From: Solobacterium sp.
Lineage (GTDB): Bacteria > Bacillota_I > Bacilli_A > Erysipelotrichales > Erysipelotrichaceae
DNA: 60,518 nt
NCBI GenBank assembly: GCA_017432325.1
Contig: JAFRJJ010000060.1
Coordinates: 1 to 60,518 of the forward strand
Reading direction: 5' to 3'
The notes below the pieces were generated by a model. It did no database searches. It was given only the letters and a program-made list of their open reading frames with translations, and was not told the DNA's origin. The translations under genes were made by a program, and so were the position numbers. Numbering within the stretch: the first letter of the stretch is position 1; each line of letters opens with the position of its first letter. Shown piece after piece: positions 16,242 through 24,569 of this stretch.

Positions 16242-16532
16242 GAATTAAGTACTGCCCGGGATTTCTGAAATGTCTACCTAAAAATACCAGTCGACAATTA
16301 TATAAATGCTCATAAAAAGAACCATAACGAAAAAATCTTTTTACACAATGGTATTATTTGACCTAAAATTATGTTACTATTCGCATGTGTTATGTCAGTT
16401 TTAATCTTTGCTGAATTGTAGACATTAATACACTAAAAATAGTGATTAAATAAAATAAAAAATGACCATTAGTGCAATTTTGTTGGTCATATGATCTGTT
16501 TTCCAAAGTTTTTTAGAAATGAGAGGGACAGT
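16242..16532. other. AT-rich intergenic region
   Basis: This is distinctly more AT-rich than the surrounding genes. It contains no coding frame of note. An inverted repeat at its right end (16462-16490) is listed separately. The composition fits recently acquired DNA. Confidence 0.5.
16462..16490. promoter_or_regulatory. Inverted repeat, candidate TetR operator
   Basis: ATGACCA (16462-16468) and TGGTCAT (16484-16490) are perfect inverted arms separated by 15 bases, 42 bases upstream of the first TetR gene. A possible -10 (TATGAT, 16490-16495) adjoins the right arm. The position suits autorepression. Confidence 0.45.
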
Positions 16533-17102
16533 ATGAGCGGCCGGTTTGAACAAAAAACACATGAAACATTATTGAAACTGCTGAAAGTAAAGGATCTGGA
16601 CAATATATCTGCGACGGACATTACAAATGATCTTGGTTTGACGAAGCAGGCATTTTATTATCACGCGAAAAACATCCCCGATTATATCTGCGGACAGATC
16701 CGTAAACACGTACAGAAATTGACAGATGACTGCGGAAACAACGTCAATAAGCTCTTGTCAGCAGCGGAACAGGGTATGCTGTATTTCCGGGAGAACCGGA
16801 TCATTATGGATGCTATTATGAAATCCGAAAAACGAAGCATATATCTTAACTGTCTGTATGACAGTATCACAAGTGAAACAGAAAAAGTGCTGACCAGGCA
16901 TTTAAAAAAGCTTCCGGTGGATCCTGATGACGATGATAAAGCTGCGCTCACCGATTTTATTTCAGGTACGATTTATGGATTGCTCAAAAACGATCTGGAA
17001 TCCGGTATGTCAAAAGAACCGGAACATAATATTGAACAGTATAAAAGATATTACGGGAAGGCCATTTCTGTAAATATTGAAAAATTTCTGAAAAAAATTT
17101 GA
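16533..17102 (+). CDS. TetR/AcrR family transcriptional regulator (first of three)
   Basis: A 189-residue protein with an N-terminal TetR helix-turn-helix (ISATDITNDLGLTKQAFYYH, near residues 26-45) and a helical C-terminal ligand domain without recognised specificity. The ATG at 16533 with GAGAGGGA upstream is preferred to the in-frame ATG at 16491, which lies on the edge of an inverted repeat. It has no adjacent transporter or enzyme target. The HTH resembles that of the next TetR protein (AFYYH in both), suggesting related origin. Confidence 0.85.
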   Translation: MSGRFEQKTHETLLKLLKVKDLDNISATDITNDLGLTKQAFYYHAKNIPDYICGQIRKHVQKLTDDCGNNVNKLLSAAEQGMLYFRENRIIMDAIMKSEKRSIYLNCLYDSITSETEKVLTRHLKKLPVDPDDDDKAALTDFISGTIYGLLKNDLESGMSKEPEHNIEQYKRYYGKAISVNIEKFLKKI

Positions 17103-17158
17103 ACATCATTCAAACAAATGAATATTTTTATCATACCGGTAAAGCATCGAATACTTAC

Positions 17159-17210
17159 TGATGATATAATATTATTTGACAACCATATATTATTGTCATA
17201 AATATCATCA
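17159..17210. promoter_or_regulatory. Nested inverted repeats before the second TetR gene
   Basis: The outer arms TGATGATAT (17159-17167) and ATATCATCA (17202-17210) flank the inner arms TGACAA (17177-17182) and TTGTCA (17193-17198). The inner left arm overlaps a TTGACA -35. A 17-base spacer leads to a weak TAAATA. This is a plausible autoregulated operator-promoter. Confidence 0.45.
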
Positions 17211-17292
17211 TGAGGCCAAACTAAGGTAGTGCCTTCTCCATATATGCATTCTTATTAATCATCGTTACCGAAGCCTTGTATGAGGAGGCTGT

Positions 17293-17856
17293 ATGCCCAA
17301 AAAGTTTGACCGGAAAATGAGAGCTGCACTGGAAACATTATTACAAGATCATTCCCTGGATAGTATTACTGTCAGTGACCTTACGACAACAGCAGGAATT
17401 ACACGCCCTGCCTTCTATTATCATTTCAGTTCCGTCCGGGAATATGTCGAAGACACACTTGAAAAACAACTGAAAAAGGTGTTTGAAAAGCATCCTGATG
17501 AGCTGGATGCGATCCCTGCCGCACTGATGGATCTGCTCGAAGCGTTCAAAGAGCAGAGTATGTACATCACGAAGATCTACGAATCCGGATATTATCAGGC
17601 ATATCAGGAGAAACTGAAAACGCTTCTGACTGAAGTTTTCACAGAACGTACAGCAAAGTATCTGAAGGACAGAAATGAACATGTGACTTGGAGAGACAAA
17701 AGGCTGTTTGTCAGACTTGCTGTAAATTCCTGCATTGAACTGGTCGAGGTATATTTCAGCCAGAATATGCATGCGGATCCTGCTGTACTGATGGCAAAAT
17801 ACCGTATCTATCTTGGAAGACCGTTTTCGCAGATATTATCCGATTTTTCTGTATAG
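17293..17856 (+). CDS. TetR/AcrR family transcriptional regulator (second of three)
   Basis: A 187-residue protein with a TetR helix-turn-helix near residues 22-45 (ITVSDLTTTAGITRPAFYYH) and a C-terminal helical region. GAGGAGG lies just before the ATG. It is separated from the first TetR gene by an AT-rich stretch with nested inverted repeats. The third regulator starts 37 bases after its stop. The ligand and targets are unknown. Confidence 0.85.
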   Translation: MPKKFDRKMRAALETLLQDHSLDSITVSDLTTTAGITRPAFYYHFSSVREYVEDTLEKQLKKVFEKHPDELDAIPAALMDLLEAFKEQSMYITKIYESGYYQAYQEKLKTLLTEVFTERTAKYLKDRNEHVTWRDKRLFVRLAVNSCIELVEVYFSQNMHADPAVLMAKYRIYLGRPFSQILSDFSV

Positions 17857-17892
17857 CCTGAATGAGTAATACAATTGAGGGGAAGCAATGGT

Positions 17893-18465
17893 ATGAAACT
17901 TGATGAGAAAAAAGCCGATAAAAAGCGACGTATGATGGCGGCGGCTTTTGAGTGCTTCAATGAAAAAGGGTTTATGAATACCGCGATCAACGACATCTGT
18001 ACGAAAGCAGGTGTCGCCAAGGGGACATTCTATTTATATTTCGATGATAAAAACGCGATCTATGATGACCTTGTTGATCACTGTTCCAAACTGGCCTGCG
18101 AGCGCATTTATTCTGCCCTGTATGATTCCGGCGATGTGAGTGCGGAAGAACTGATGATCAGCATTCTTGATGAACTGATCGCGCAGGGAAAAAAACAGAG
18201 CGTCATGTACAGATTCCTCGGTACCGCCCTGAAATGGCCCTCGCTGTCTGATGACAGCAATGACCTGATCATGCGGATGAGAACAAGTCTGGATCATATT
18301 ACTGACGAAGCCAGGAAGCAGAAAGACCTGCGGATGGTGCTGGAACTGCTGTATACGTACACCGGGGTCATCTATGCGTCATTGACAAGGAACGAACCAG
18401 CGGATCCGGAGATCTGCAGGGAAGACCTGATCAGGATGACACATCTGGTTTTGAATCAGGAATGA
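17893..18465 (+). CDS. TetR/AcrR family transcriptional regulator (third of three)
   Basis: A 190-residue protein with a more typical TetR N-terminus: RRMMAAAFECFNEKGF, then a helix-turn-helix ending AGVAKGTFYLYFDDK near residue 50. The ATG at 17893 is preceded by GAGGGGAAG. It may be transcribed with the second TetR gene (36-base gap). The following gene encodes an FtsX/MacB-like membrane protein behind its own terminator and promoter, which is the natural candidate target. Confidence 0.88.
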   Translation: MKLDEKKADKKRRMMAAAFECFNEKGFMNTAINDICTKAGVAKGTFYLYFDDKNAIYDDLVDHCSKLACERIYSALYDSGDVSAEELMISILDELIAQGKKQSVMYRFLGTALKWPSLSDDSNDLIMRMRTSLDHITDEARKQKDLRMVLELLYTYTGVIYASLTRNEPADPEICREDLIRMTHLVLNQE

Positions 18466-18492
18466 TGAGGACTGCGGTCTTAATCATTTCAG

Positions 18493-18521
18493 GATCGGTT
18501 TGTCTGAACTGATCTTTTTTT
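18493..18521 (+). terminator. Terminator after the TetR genes
   Basis: GATCGGTT (18493-18500) pairs with AACTGATC (18507-18514) with one G-U pair, followed by seven T residues. Confidence 0.75.
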
Positions 18522-18525
18522 GTTG

Positions 18526-18534
18526 TGCTACAAT
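18526..18534 (+). promoter_or_regulatory. Extended -10 promoter for the FtsX-like gene
   Basis: TGC-TACAAT directly follows the TetR terminator and lies 26 bases before the start codon of the membrane protein. Confidence 0.5.
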
Positions 18535-18560
18535 GAACTCAGCTGCAGCGGCTTTCGGAA

Positions 18561-20078
18561 ATGATGAGTGCTATGAAACAGATGTGGGACGAGATCACGA
18601 GACATAAGACAAGAACGGCCATGTTTTCTGCGGCCTTTTTTGTGTCCGGAATACTTCTGATCCTTTCCCTGGCTGTATCTTCCGCGGCACAGAATGCGAA
18701 GATTCTTGCCAGAAAATCCATGCGCGCGGCTGTCAGCTATGAGGTGGATCATGACGGTTTCTGGGAACACATCAGCACCATTGATGATGACGATGAATTC
18801 AGCCGTGAATATCAGAACTATCCCCATCTGTCACAGGAAACTGCGGAGATGATCGCGGAAGATACAAGGGTCGCTGCGGTGGACTTCATTACTTCATCAC
18901 CGGTATATTCATCCGGATTTCATCATGTACCGGCCGGCAGCGAGGACGGGATCGATTCCTACATCGATGAAGGCGGCGGCGAGATCTTCTGGCAGGAACC
19001 GGATATCATGATCTGCGCGGTCCGCTATCCCGCATTGATTGAAATAGCGGAAGGCACATGGACGCTGAGGGAAGGCAGGTTCCTGGATGAGTCAGATACC
19101 GCAGGCGCGGAAAACAACGCGTTGATCACATCGGAACTGGCCGATCTGAACGGATTGAAGCCGGGTGACCATTTCCATGTTGACTTTGCGGGAAGCAGGG
19201 AAGCTGCTGATATGAAAAGTGCAGGCATGGATATTTCCGGGTTCGGAATGACATTGACGGTGGTCGGTGTTTATGACACGGAAAACATTGTTGATCCCCA
19301 GAGCGAACAGTACTGGACCATGAGTCCATGTGAGTCCCCGGCCAACACAGTGGTCATTCCCGCCGGTACGCTGGATAAAGAACTGGCAGAGGACAAAGCG
19401 CTTGAAGAGGAATACTGGAAAAGACAGGGGGCTGCCGGAAACAAGGAAGAAGAACCTTCGGAACCAGAACCGGACAGTGTTGTATTTCTTCTCGACGATC
19501 CTCTGCACACAGAAGCGTTTATCAAGGACAATGCCGCAAAACTGGCTGACTACACATTCCTGAACGACGGCACGGAGCGCTTTGAGGCGCTGGTCAGGCC
19601 GCTGGATATGAGCATTTTCTTTACCCGTATAATGGTCGGTATCCTGACCGCTGCCATGATCGTCATTACGGCTCTTGCCTCAGCACTTGTGATCAGAAAC
19701 AGACAGGAACAGACCGGACAGCTGTACAGGCGCATCCTGTCATTGCTGTTTATCCCGGCAGCGGCAGGACTGATCCTTGCCTTTGCGGCAGGGACTGCCC
19801 TGTCATCCGGAACGGAAAAGATCATGAGCAGATACCTGGACCGGTTTGAACTGCAGGCCGGAGAAGAACTGGCAGCTGAACAGGTCCTGCCTTGGATCTC
19901 TGAGGAGAACTGCTTCACGGAGGTCAGTCCTGCGGAAATGCTCGGGCAGTATCACGTGAAAGTGACACCCGGTACAGTTCTGGGTATGCTGGGGAGCGGC
20001 GCGTGCATCCTTCTGGCAGGAGCCCTGATCCCTGCATATCTGCTTGGCAGACAGAAGAAGGAAATGACCGGGAGCTGA
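18561..20078 (+). CDS. Orphan FtsX/MacB-like ABC permease-type protein
   Basis: A 505-residue membrane protein. It has one N-terminal helix (about 19-42), a large extracellular MacB-type domain (about 45-345), then three helices near 352-375, 392-412 and 472-496. This is the MacB/FtsX topology. After the second helix, however, the conserved cytoplasmic FtsX coupling segment (usually Glu-Ile-Gly-Ile-Leu-Arg-x-Leu-Gly) is missing. RNRQEQTGQLYRR runs straight into the third helix. There is no ATPase gene beside it. It may be degenerate, work with a remote ATPase, or be a non-transporting relative. The Shine-Dalgarno is weak. Confidence 0.65.
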   Translation: MMSAMKQMWDEITRHKTRTAMFSAAFFVSGILLILSLAVSSAAQNAKILARKSMRAAVSYEVDHDGFWEHISTIDDDDEFSREYQNYPHLSQETAEMIAEDTRVAAVDFITSSPVYSSGFHHVPAGSEDGIDSYIDEGGGEIFWQEPDIMICAVRYPALIEIAEGTWTLREGRFLDESDTAGAENNALITSELADLNGLKPGDHFHVDFAGSREAADMKSAGMDISGFGMTLTVVGVYDTENIVDPQSEQYWTMSPCESPANTVVIPAGTLDKELAEDKALEEEYWKRQGAAGNKEEEPSEPEPDSVVFLLDDPLHTEAFIKDNAAKLADYTFLNDGTERFEALVRPLDMSIFFTRIMVGILTAAMIVITALASALVIRNRQEQTGQLYRRILSLLFIPAAAGLILAFAAGTALSSGTEKIMSRYLDRFELQAGEELAAEQVLPWISEENCFTEVSPAEMLGQYHVKVTPGTVLGMLGSGACILLAGALIPAYLLGRQKKEMTGS

Positions 20079-20103
20079 TGATCCCGGTACTGCAGACCAT
20101 ATG

Positions 20104-20142
20104 AAAATGCGGAGTACAGATCATATGCTTCTCCGCATTTTT
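20104..20142. terminator. Bidirectional terminator
   Basis: AAAATGCGGAG (20104-20114) pairs perfectly with CTCCGCATTTT (20131-20141), with poly-T beyond. It separates the convergent FtsX-like and helicase genes. Confidence 0.88.
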
Positions 20143-20169
20143 GTTTTCGATCCGCAGCCGGGAGCAGCG

Positions 20170-22587
20170 TTATTCAGCTCCCCTTATCCGGTACGGCATA
20201 TCCTCTTTGATATGGCAGTCATAGCAGATATTGAACGGATAATTCCAGGAGAGTTCTTTCCCGCATCTTCTGCATCGTTTCGGTGTCAGTTTCTGTTCTG
20301 ACAATATCTGCATGATCGCCGCGGACAGATTCTGGCGGATCACGGATATGGTCTCACAGCATTCCGTATCCCGGGTGATCCTTCTGCTGTATCCGTACAG
20401 CAGATCCATACGCCGGTATTCTGTTTCCAGCGCCTGGATATCACCGTAGGAAACCGTATACCGGGCATGCTCGAGATAACCGGAAAGATCGCAGTGTTTA
20501 TCTTGTGCCTCATGACGGACAAAGTCCATCCAGGTATCCCAAAGCTCAGGAGTACGGATATCAAACGGGATCATGACGAGCTGATAGATCAGATCCTTAT
20601 CCTTGAGATACGCTTCGGCGGCTTTTGCCAGATCGATCTGATCATCGATATCGCCTTTCAGGAGGCCTTCCAGAACTTCCATATTCTTCCACCGCTCAAG
20701 CGTCTCCGACAGGGAACAGTCGAGCTTCAGCAGAATATCGGGGAAAGAAATATATGCCTTCTGGACCTTCTTCGGCTCGGCATGAAACAGCTTCAGGAAA
20801 CGTCTGCGGTCTCCTGCAGACGCGGCATACCCGGTATCATAGAGACCTTTTCTGCCGGCTCTTCCAGCGATCTGCAGGACTTCGGAAGAGGTCAGGAACC
20901 GTTTTCCGTAACCGTCGAATTTCTGCATCTCAAGGAATACGATCCTCTGGATCGGAAGATTCATTCCCATGCCTACCGCGTCGGTTGCGACGAGCAGTTC
21001 CGTTTCTCCTTCCGCAAATCTGCGGGCTTCGTTATGGCGCACATCATACGGCAGCGCACCGTAGATGATGGATACGGTCCGGTTCATTCTCTGCAGTTCT
21101 GCCGCCACAGCATGTACATTCCGGCGTGAGAAGACGATCAGCGCGTCACCTTTTTCCGCGTCTTTCAGACTGCTGTCAAAGGTCTTCTCTTCCGCGATCA
21201 GCGGTGTAAAGCGCTCATGGCGGATGACGGTATATTCATCTTTGCAGTCCTCGACGATCCGGATCAGCAGGTCCAGCGCTTCCGGGGCGGTACAGACCTG
21301 GATCTCATCCGCGTACAGACCGTACATGGCAGCGGACCAGGAGCCGCCTCTGGAACGGTCACCGATCATCTGCGCTTCATCAATGACGGCGCATTCATAG
21401 TGATAGGAGGTATCCAGCATCTCGATCGTGGATGCCGTAAAGACAGAACCTTCTTCCCGGATCTCTTCTTCACCGGTGATCATGGTACAGCTGCCGGTCA
21501 GATTCCGGATATTCTCATACTGTTCATATGCCATCAGGCGCAGAGGCGCCAGATAAATGCCCCTGGAAGTCTCAACCAGCCTGTGCACAGCGTCATGTGT
21601 TTTGCCGGAATTTGTCGGCCCGACATGGATGACGAACTTCCTGTGAAGACTGCGGGCAAGCGGGAACATGTCGGTATAGCGGTCGGGAATGGTTTCCAGG
21701 ATCGTCGTGCGCAGCTTTTCCTCGCGAGCTTCATGTTCTTCGTATTCCGTCTTTGCGGTGCGGAAGAATTTGCTGCGGGAAACAAGCGCGGATACTTTTT
21801 CATGTGTATAGCGGGCGAGGATCTCATCGATCAGTTTTCCGGGAATATCGGACTGCAGAACGATATTATACAGTCCCGAGATCCCTTCCTGGTCGAGCCC
21901 GGAGATATCTTCTGTATGTGAGAGGATCCAATGGGTGAGATAGTCCGCGTACAGGGTATCGACATAGGTGTATTCACCCGGGATATGCAGGAATTTTGCA
22001 ATATTGAGCAGAAGATTGATCTGTTCAAAGAACAGGGGGAAGCAGTCAATGTTCAGCTTGACCGGAACCAGCGGACGGGAAGGCCATCCGTTCGGTTCGC
22101 GGAAATAATACAGCGTGCGGGTCCGGAAGCCGCGGTCGGCAGAATGGAAAATGTCCGACAGTATTTCATCTTTTCTCAGGCTCCAGATCTGCTCTGCGAG
22201 ATCTCCGGCATTCTTCAGGAAGGCTTTGCGTTTTTTCCTGTTTAAAACAAAAACATAATGCTCATATCCGCGGATACGCTTACCGGCTTTCAGGTCATTT
22301 TCAATAAACTCCCGGAATGCAGCATATTCATCCCTGATCTCTTCACTCTGTTTTTCCAAGGGAAGACTCAGGTACTTCATGTCTTCAGTCTCCCGGAAAT
22401 ACTGATCGACCGCCTGCAGGTATTCTTCCGAGGCAAGATATTTGCGGGATGCGTCCTTTGAGGGGATCCGTTTGAATTTCTGCTTCAGAAAACTGTCGCG
22501 CAGTCTGCGCTCTTCTTCTTTTCTGCGGATCATCAGATAGGTCTGATATACTGTTTCTTCCGTTATTTCTGAGGATTTGCGGTGCAT
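20170..22587 (-). CDS. Suv3-like superfamily 2 RNA helicase with zinc-ribbon tail
   Basis: An 805-residue helicase. The first 310 or so residues are a charged, mostly helical extension of unknown type. The core begins near 318: Walker A GPTNSGKT (323-330), motif II Asp-Glu-Ala-Gln (404-407), then FSRRNVHAVA, ATDAVGMGMNLP and motif VI QIAGRAGRKG (near 572). GPTNSGKT with DEAQ and this motif VI is characteristic of the mitochondrial Suv3/SUPV3L1 group, which unwinds RNA for degradation. The C-terminus carries Cys-x2-Cys and Cys-x2-Cys (CRRCGK, ICYDC), a likely zinc ribbon. The start at 22587 is preferred because GAAAGGATG precedes it. An ATG at 22602 adds five residues. Confidence 0.85.
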   Translation of the reverse strand: MHRKSSEITEETVYQTYLMIRRKEEERRLRDSFLKQKFKRIPSKDASRKYLASEEYLQAVDQYFRETEDMKYLSLPLEKQSEEIRDEYAAFREFIENDLKAGKRIRGYEHYVFVLNRKKRKAFLKNAGDLAEQIWSLRKDEILSDIFHSADRGFRTRTLYYFREPNGWPSRPLVPVKLNIDCFPLFFEQINLLLNIAKFLHIPGEYTYVDTLYADYLTHWILSHTEDISGLDQEGISGLYNIVLQSDIPGKLIDEILARYTHEKVSALVSRSKFFRTAKTEYEEHEAREEKLRTTILETIPDRYTDMFPLARSLHRKFVIHVGPTNSGKTHDAVHRLVETSRGIYLAPLRLMAYEQYENIRNLTGSCTMITGEEEIREEGSVFTASTIEMLDTSYHYECAVIDEAQMIGDRSRGGSWSAAMYGLYADEIQVCTAPEALDLLIRIVEDCKDEYTVIRHERFTPLIAEEKTFDSSLKDAEKGDALIVFSRRNVHAVAAELQRMNRTVSIIYGALPYDVRHNEARRFAEGETELLVATDAVGMGMNLPIQRIVFLEMQKFDGYGKRFLTSSEVLQIAGRAGRKGLYDTGYAASAGDRRRFLKLFHAEPKKVQKAYISFPDILLKLDCSLSETLERWKNMEVLEGLLKGDIDDQIDLAKAAEAYLKDKDLIYQLVMIPFDIRTPELWDTWMDFVRHEAQDKHCDLSGYLEHARYTVSYGDIQALETEYRRMDLLYGYSRRITRDTECCETISVIRQNLSAAIMQILSEQKLTPKRCRRCGKELSWNYPFNICYDCHIKEDMPYRIRGAE

Positions 22588-22694
22588 AGAACATCCTTTC
22601 ATCTGCTTATAATATACGCAATTTTATCCGTTTCCTGCCAATATATGGAAAATCCGTACGGAAACTCAGGATCAGCTCACAAAGGAGGCATGTT

Positions 22695-22805
22695 ATGCAG
22701 TTCCTTCTGCCCTGTATGAAGTTTTCTGCTGAATATGCTTTTTTGCGTCTGATGCTGGTGCTAGAATTAATTCTGTATTTTTCAGGAGGAATGGAAGATG
22801 GATGA
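22695..22805 (+). CDS. Possible leucine-rich leader peptide upstream of the Lrp operon
   Basis: An ATG at 22695 sits six bases after a perfect AAAGGAGG (22681-22688). It reads 36 codons and stops by overlapping the start of the Lrp gene by eight bases. Eight of 36 residues are Leu, clustered in FLRLMLVLELILYF, including the codons CTA and TTA, which look uncommon here. It could be a leader peptide, a small membrane protein or a chance frame. Against it, an extended -10 promoter (22759-22767) lies within the frame. Confidence 0.35.
   Translation: MQFLLPCMKFSAEYAFLRLMLVLELILYFSGGMEDG
22759..22767 (+). promoter_or_regulatory. Extended -10 promoter for the Lrp-aminotransferase operon
   Basis: TGC-TAGAAT lies 30 bases before the Lrp ATG, with AGGAGGAA in between. 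It is the same element form as before darA (5276-5284). Confidence 0.5.
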
Positions 22806-23286
22806 GAAACGGCTGCTGAGAGTTCTTGAAAATGATCCCAGGATCACGGTCCGCGATCTGGCGGATATCATGAACGAAAGCGAAGATGAAGTACAGCGTG
22901 TCAAAACACGTCTTGAAAACGACCACATCATCTGCGGATACCATACAGTCATCAACTGGGATAAGGCGAACACGGACCACTGCAGTGCCGTGATCCAGGT
23001 CAGTGCCAAGCCTGAGCGGGATACCGGATATGACAGGATCGCCCGGAGGATCGCACGTTTTTCCGAAGTGACGAACCTGTATCTGACAAGCGGAGGAAGC
23101 GAGTTCCTCGTCATGATCGAAGGAAAGACCATGCGTGAAGTCTCTGACTTTGTTGCCATGAAGCTTGCCCCGATCGAAGGTGTGACCGCTACCGTAACAT
23201 GTTTCCTGCTGAAACAGTATAAAGTCGCGGGGATCATACTGGATGATGAAGAAGTTCTGGATGAGAGAAAGCTGGTACAGCCATGA
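22798..23286 (+). CDS. Lrp/AsnC family transcriptional regulator
   Basis: A 162-residue protein with an N-terminal winged helix-turn-helix (about residues 1-55: ITVRDLADIMNESEDEVQRV, then LENDHIICGYHTVIN) and a C-terminal RAM/AsnC effector-binding domain (about 62-145, with LTSGGSEFLVMIEG). It is translated from AGGAGG and overlaps the aminotransferase by ATGA. This linkage is common in Bacillota and suggests that it controls the amino-acid metabolism carried out by the paired enzyme. Confidence 0.92.
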   Translation: MDEKRLLRVLENDPRITVRDLADIMNESEDEVQRVKTRLENDHIICGYHTVINWDKANTDHCSAVIQVSAKPERDTGYDRIARRIARFSEVTNLYLTSGGSEFLVMIEGKTMREVSDFVAMKLAPIEGVTATVTCFLLKQYKVAGIILDDEEVLDERKLVQP

Positions 23287-24473
23287 GCGCTGAACGTTTT
23301 TTGAGCAACCGTATCCGGCCGATCTCCGACTCGCTTCTCTGGCAGTTCTTTAATCTTGCCAAAACGGTTGACAATGTGATCTCGCTGAGTGTCGGTGAAC
23401 CTGATTTCCTGACACCCTGGCATATTTCGGAAGAAGGTATCTACGCGATCGAAAAGGGAAGGACTTATTATCCTCCCACACTTGGCCTGACAAGACTGCG
23501 TACAGGGATCATCAGATATTATGAACGGCGTTTCAATGTGACCGGTTATGATGTGTCCAACGTGCTTGTGACAGTCGGGGCCAGTGAGGCGATCGACCTG
23601 GTTGCCAGGTCTGTCCTGAACCCCGGTGATGAGTGCATCGTGCTGGATCCGGGCTATGTGGCATATGAGCCGGCAGTCCTGCTGGCCGAGGCAAAGCCCG
23701 TGTACCTGAAGCTCAGGGAAGAAGACGGGTTCAAGCTGACGCCGGAAGCGCTTGAGGCATGCATTACCGACCGTACCAAGATGATCATCCTGAATTACCC
23801 GAGCAATCCGACAGGCGGCATCATGAGTAAGGAAGACTATGAAAAGGTCATTCCGATCCTCAGGAAACACGATATTCTCATCGTTGCCGATGAGATCTAT
23901 CTGGAGCTGACATATGACCAGAAGCCGTACTCGATCGGCTCGTTCCGGGAGATCCGCGACCAGCTTGTGATCGTCAGCGGTTTCTCCAAGGCATGGTCCA
24001 TGACTGGCTGGAGACTGGGCTATATGATCGCGGACGCGGACATGATCCATGCATGCAACTCCATACATCAGTACTCAACGATGGGACCGGCAACACCCGC
24101 ACAGTTTTCCGCGATCGAAGCGATCGGTGCCCGCAGCGACTCGGACATCGAGCGTCATTTTGAGTCATTCAAAAACCGCAGGAATTTCCTGACAGCACAG
24201 CTGAACAGGATGGGCCTGTATACACCGCTGCCGGAAGGAGCTTTCTACGTCTTTGCCAATATCAAGCCGACAGGTCTGAGCAGCTATGACTTCTGCCTGC
24301 GTCTTCTGCAGGAAGAAAGGGTATGCATCATCCCCGGCACAGCCTTCGGACCGAGCGGGGAAGGGTATGTCAGAATGTCCTACGCCTACAGTCTGGAAGA
24401 GCTGAAAACAGCCTGTGAGCGCATCGAGAAATTCCTTTCACAGTTTGATATGAAACACGGAACAGAGGCCTGA
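23283..24473 (+). CDS. PLP-dependent class I aminotransferase
   Basis: A 396-residue fold-type I aminotransferase of the aspartate/alanine/aromatic group. Visible motifs are SVGEPDFLTP near residue 36, NYPSNPTGG near 175, VADEIYLELTY, the PLP-lysine segment SGFSKAWSMTGWRLGYM and the C-terminal substrate Arg in YVRMSYAYS. It is coupled to the Lrp-type regulator by a four-base overlap, as for PatA-like enzymes. The amino-acid substrate cannot be assigned from sequence alone. Confidence 0.92.
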   Translation: MSAERFLSNRIRPISDSLLWQFFNLAKTVDNVISLSVGEPDFLTPWHISEEGIYAIEKGRTYYPPTLGLTRLRTGIIRYYERRFNVTGYDVSNVLVTVGASEAIDLVARSVLNPGDECIVLDPGYVAYEPAVLLAEAKPVYLKLREEDGFKLTPEALEACITDRTKMIILNYPSNPTGGIMSKEDYEKVIPILRKHDILIVADEIYLELTYDQKPYSIGSFREIRDQLVIVSGFSKAWSMTGWRLGYMIADADMIHACNSIHQYSTMGPATPAQFSAIEAIGARSDSDIERHFESFKNRRNFLTAQLNRMGLYTPLPEGAFYVFANIKPTGLSSYDFCLRLLQEERVCIIPGTAFGPSGEGYVRMSYAYSLEELKTACERIEKFLSQFDMKHGTEA

Positions 24474-24487
24474 ACACCTCTGTTTTT
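24461..24487 (+). terminator. Terminator overlapping the aminotransferase stop
   Basis: AACAGAGG (24461-24468) pairs with CCTCTGTT (24477-24484), followed by T residues. Confidence 0.82.
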
Positions 24488-24497
24488 GCCTGGTTTC

Positions 24498-24526
24498 TTG
24501 ACAGGCAAAATGTTTTCGAATACTAT
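24498..24526 (+). promoter_or_regulatory. Promoter of the CNNM/CBS operon
   Basis: TTGACA (24498-24503), a 17-base spacer and TACTAT (24521-24526). A strong AGGAGGAAG precedes the ATG at 24570. Confidence 0.7.
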
Positions 24527-24569
24527 TTGGCTATATTTGTCCCTTAGGCACAGAAGGAGGAAGCTTCCT

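Noticed and set aside
20467..21921. Two plus-strand frames (220 and 234 codons) opposite the helicase gene
   Set aside because: Both are antisense to the helicase, whose frame carries all SF2 motifs. Neither has a ribosome binding site.
22782..24068. 428-codon open frame on the minus strand
   Set aside because: It lies wholly antisense to the Lrp and aminotransferase genes, has no ribosome binding site and gives no recognisable protein. It is a by-product of codon bias in the real genes.
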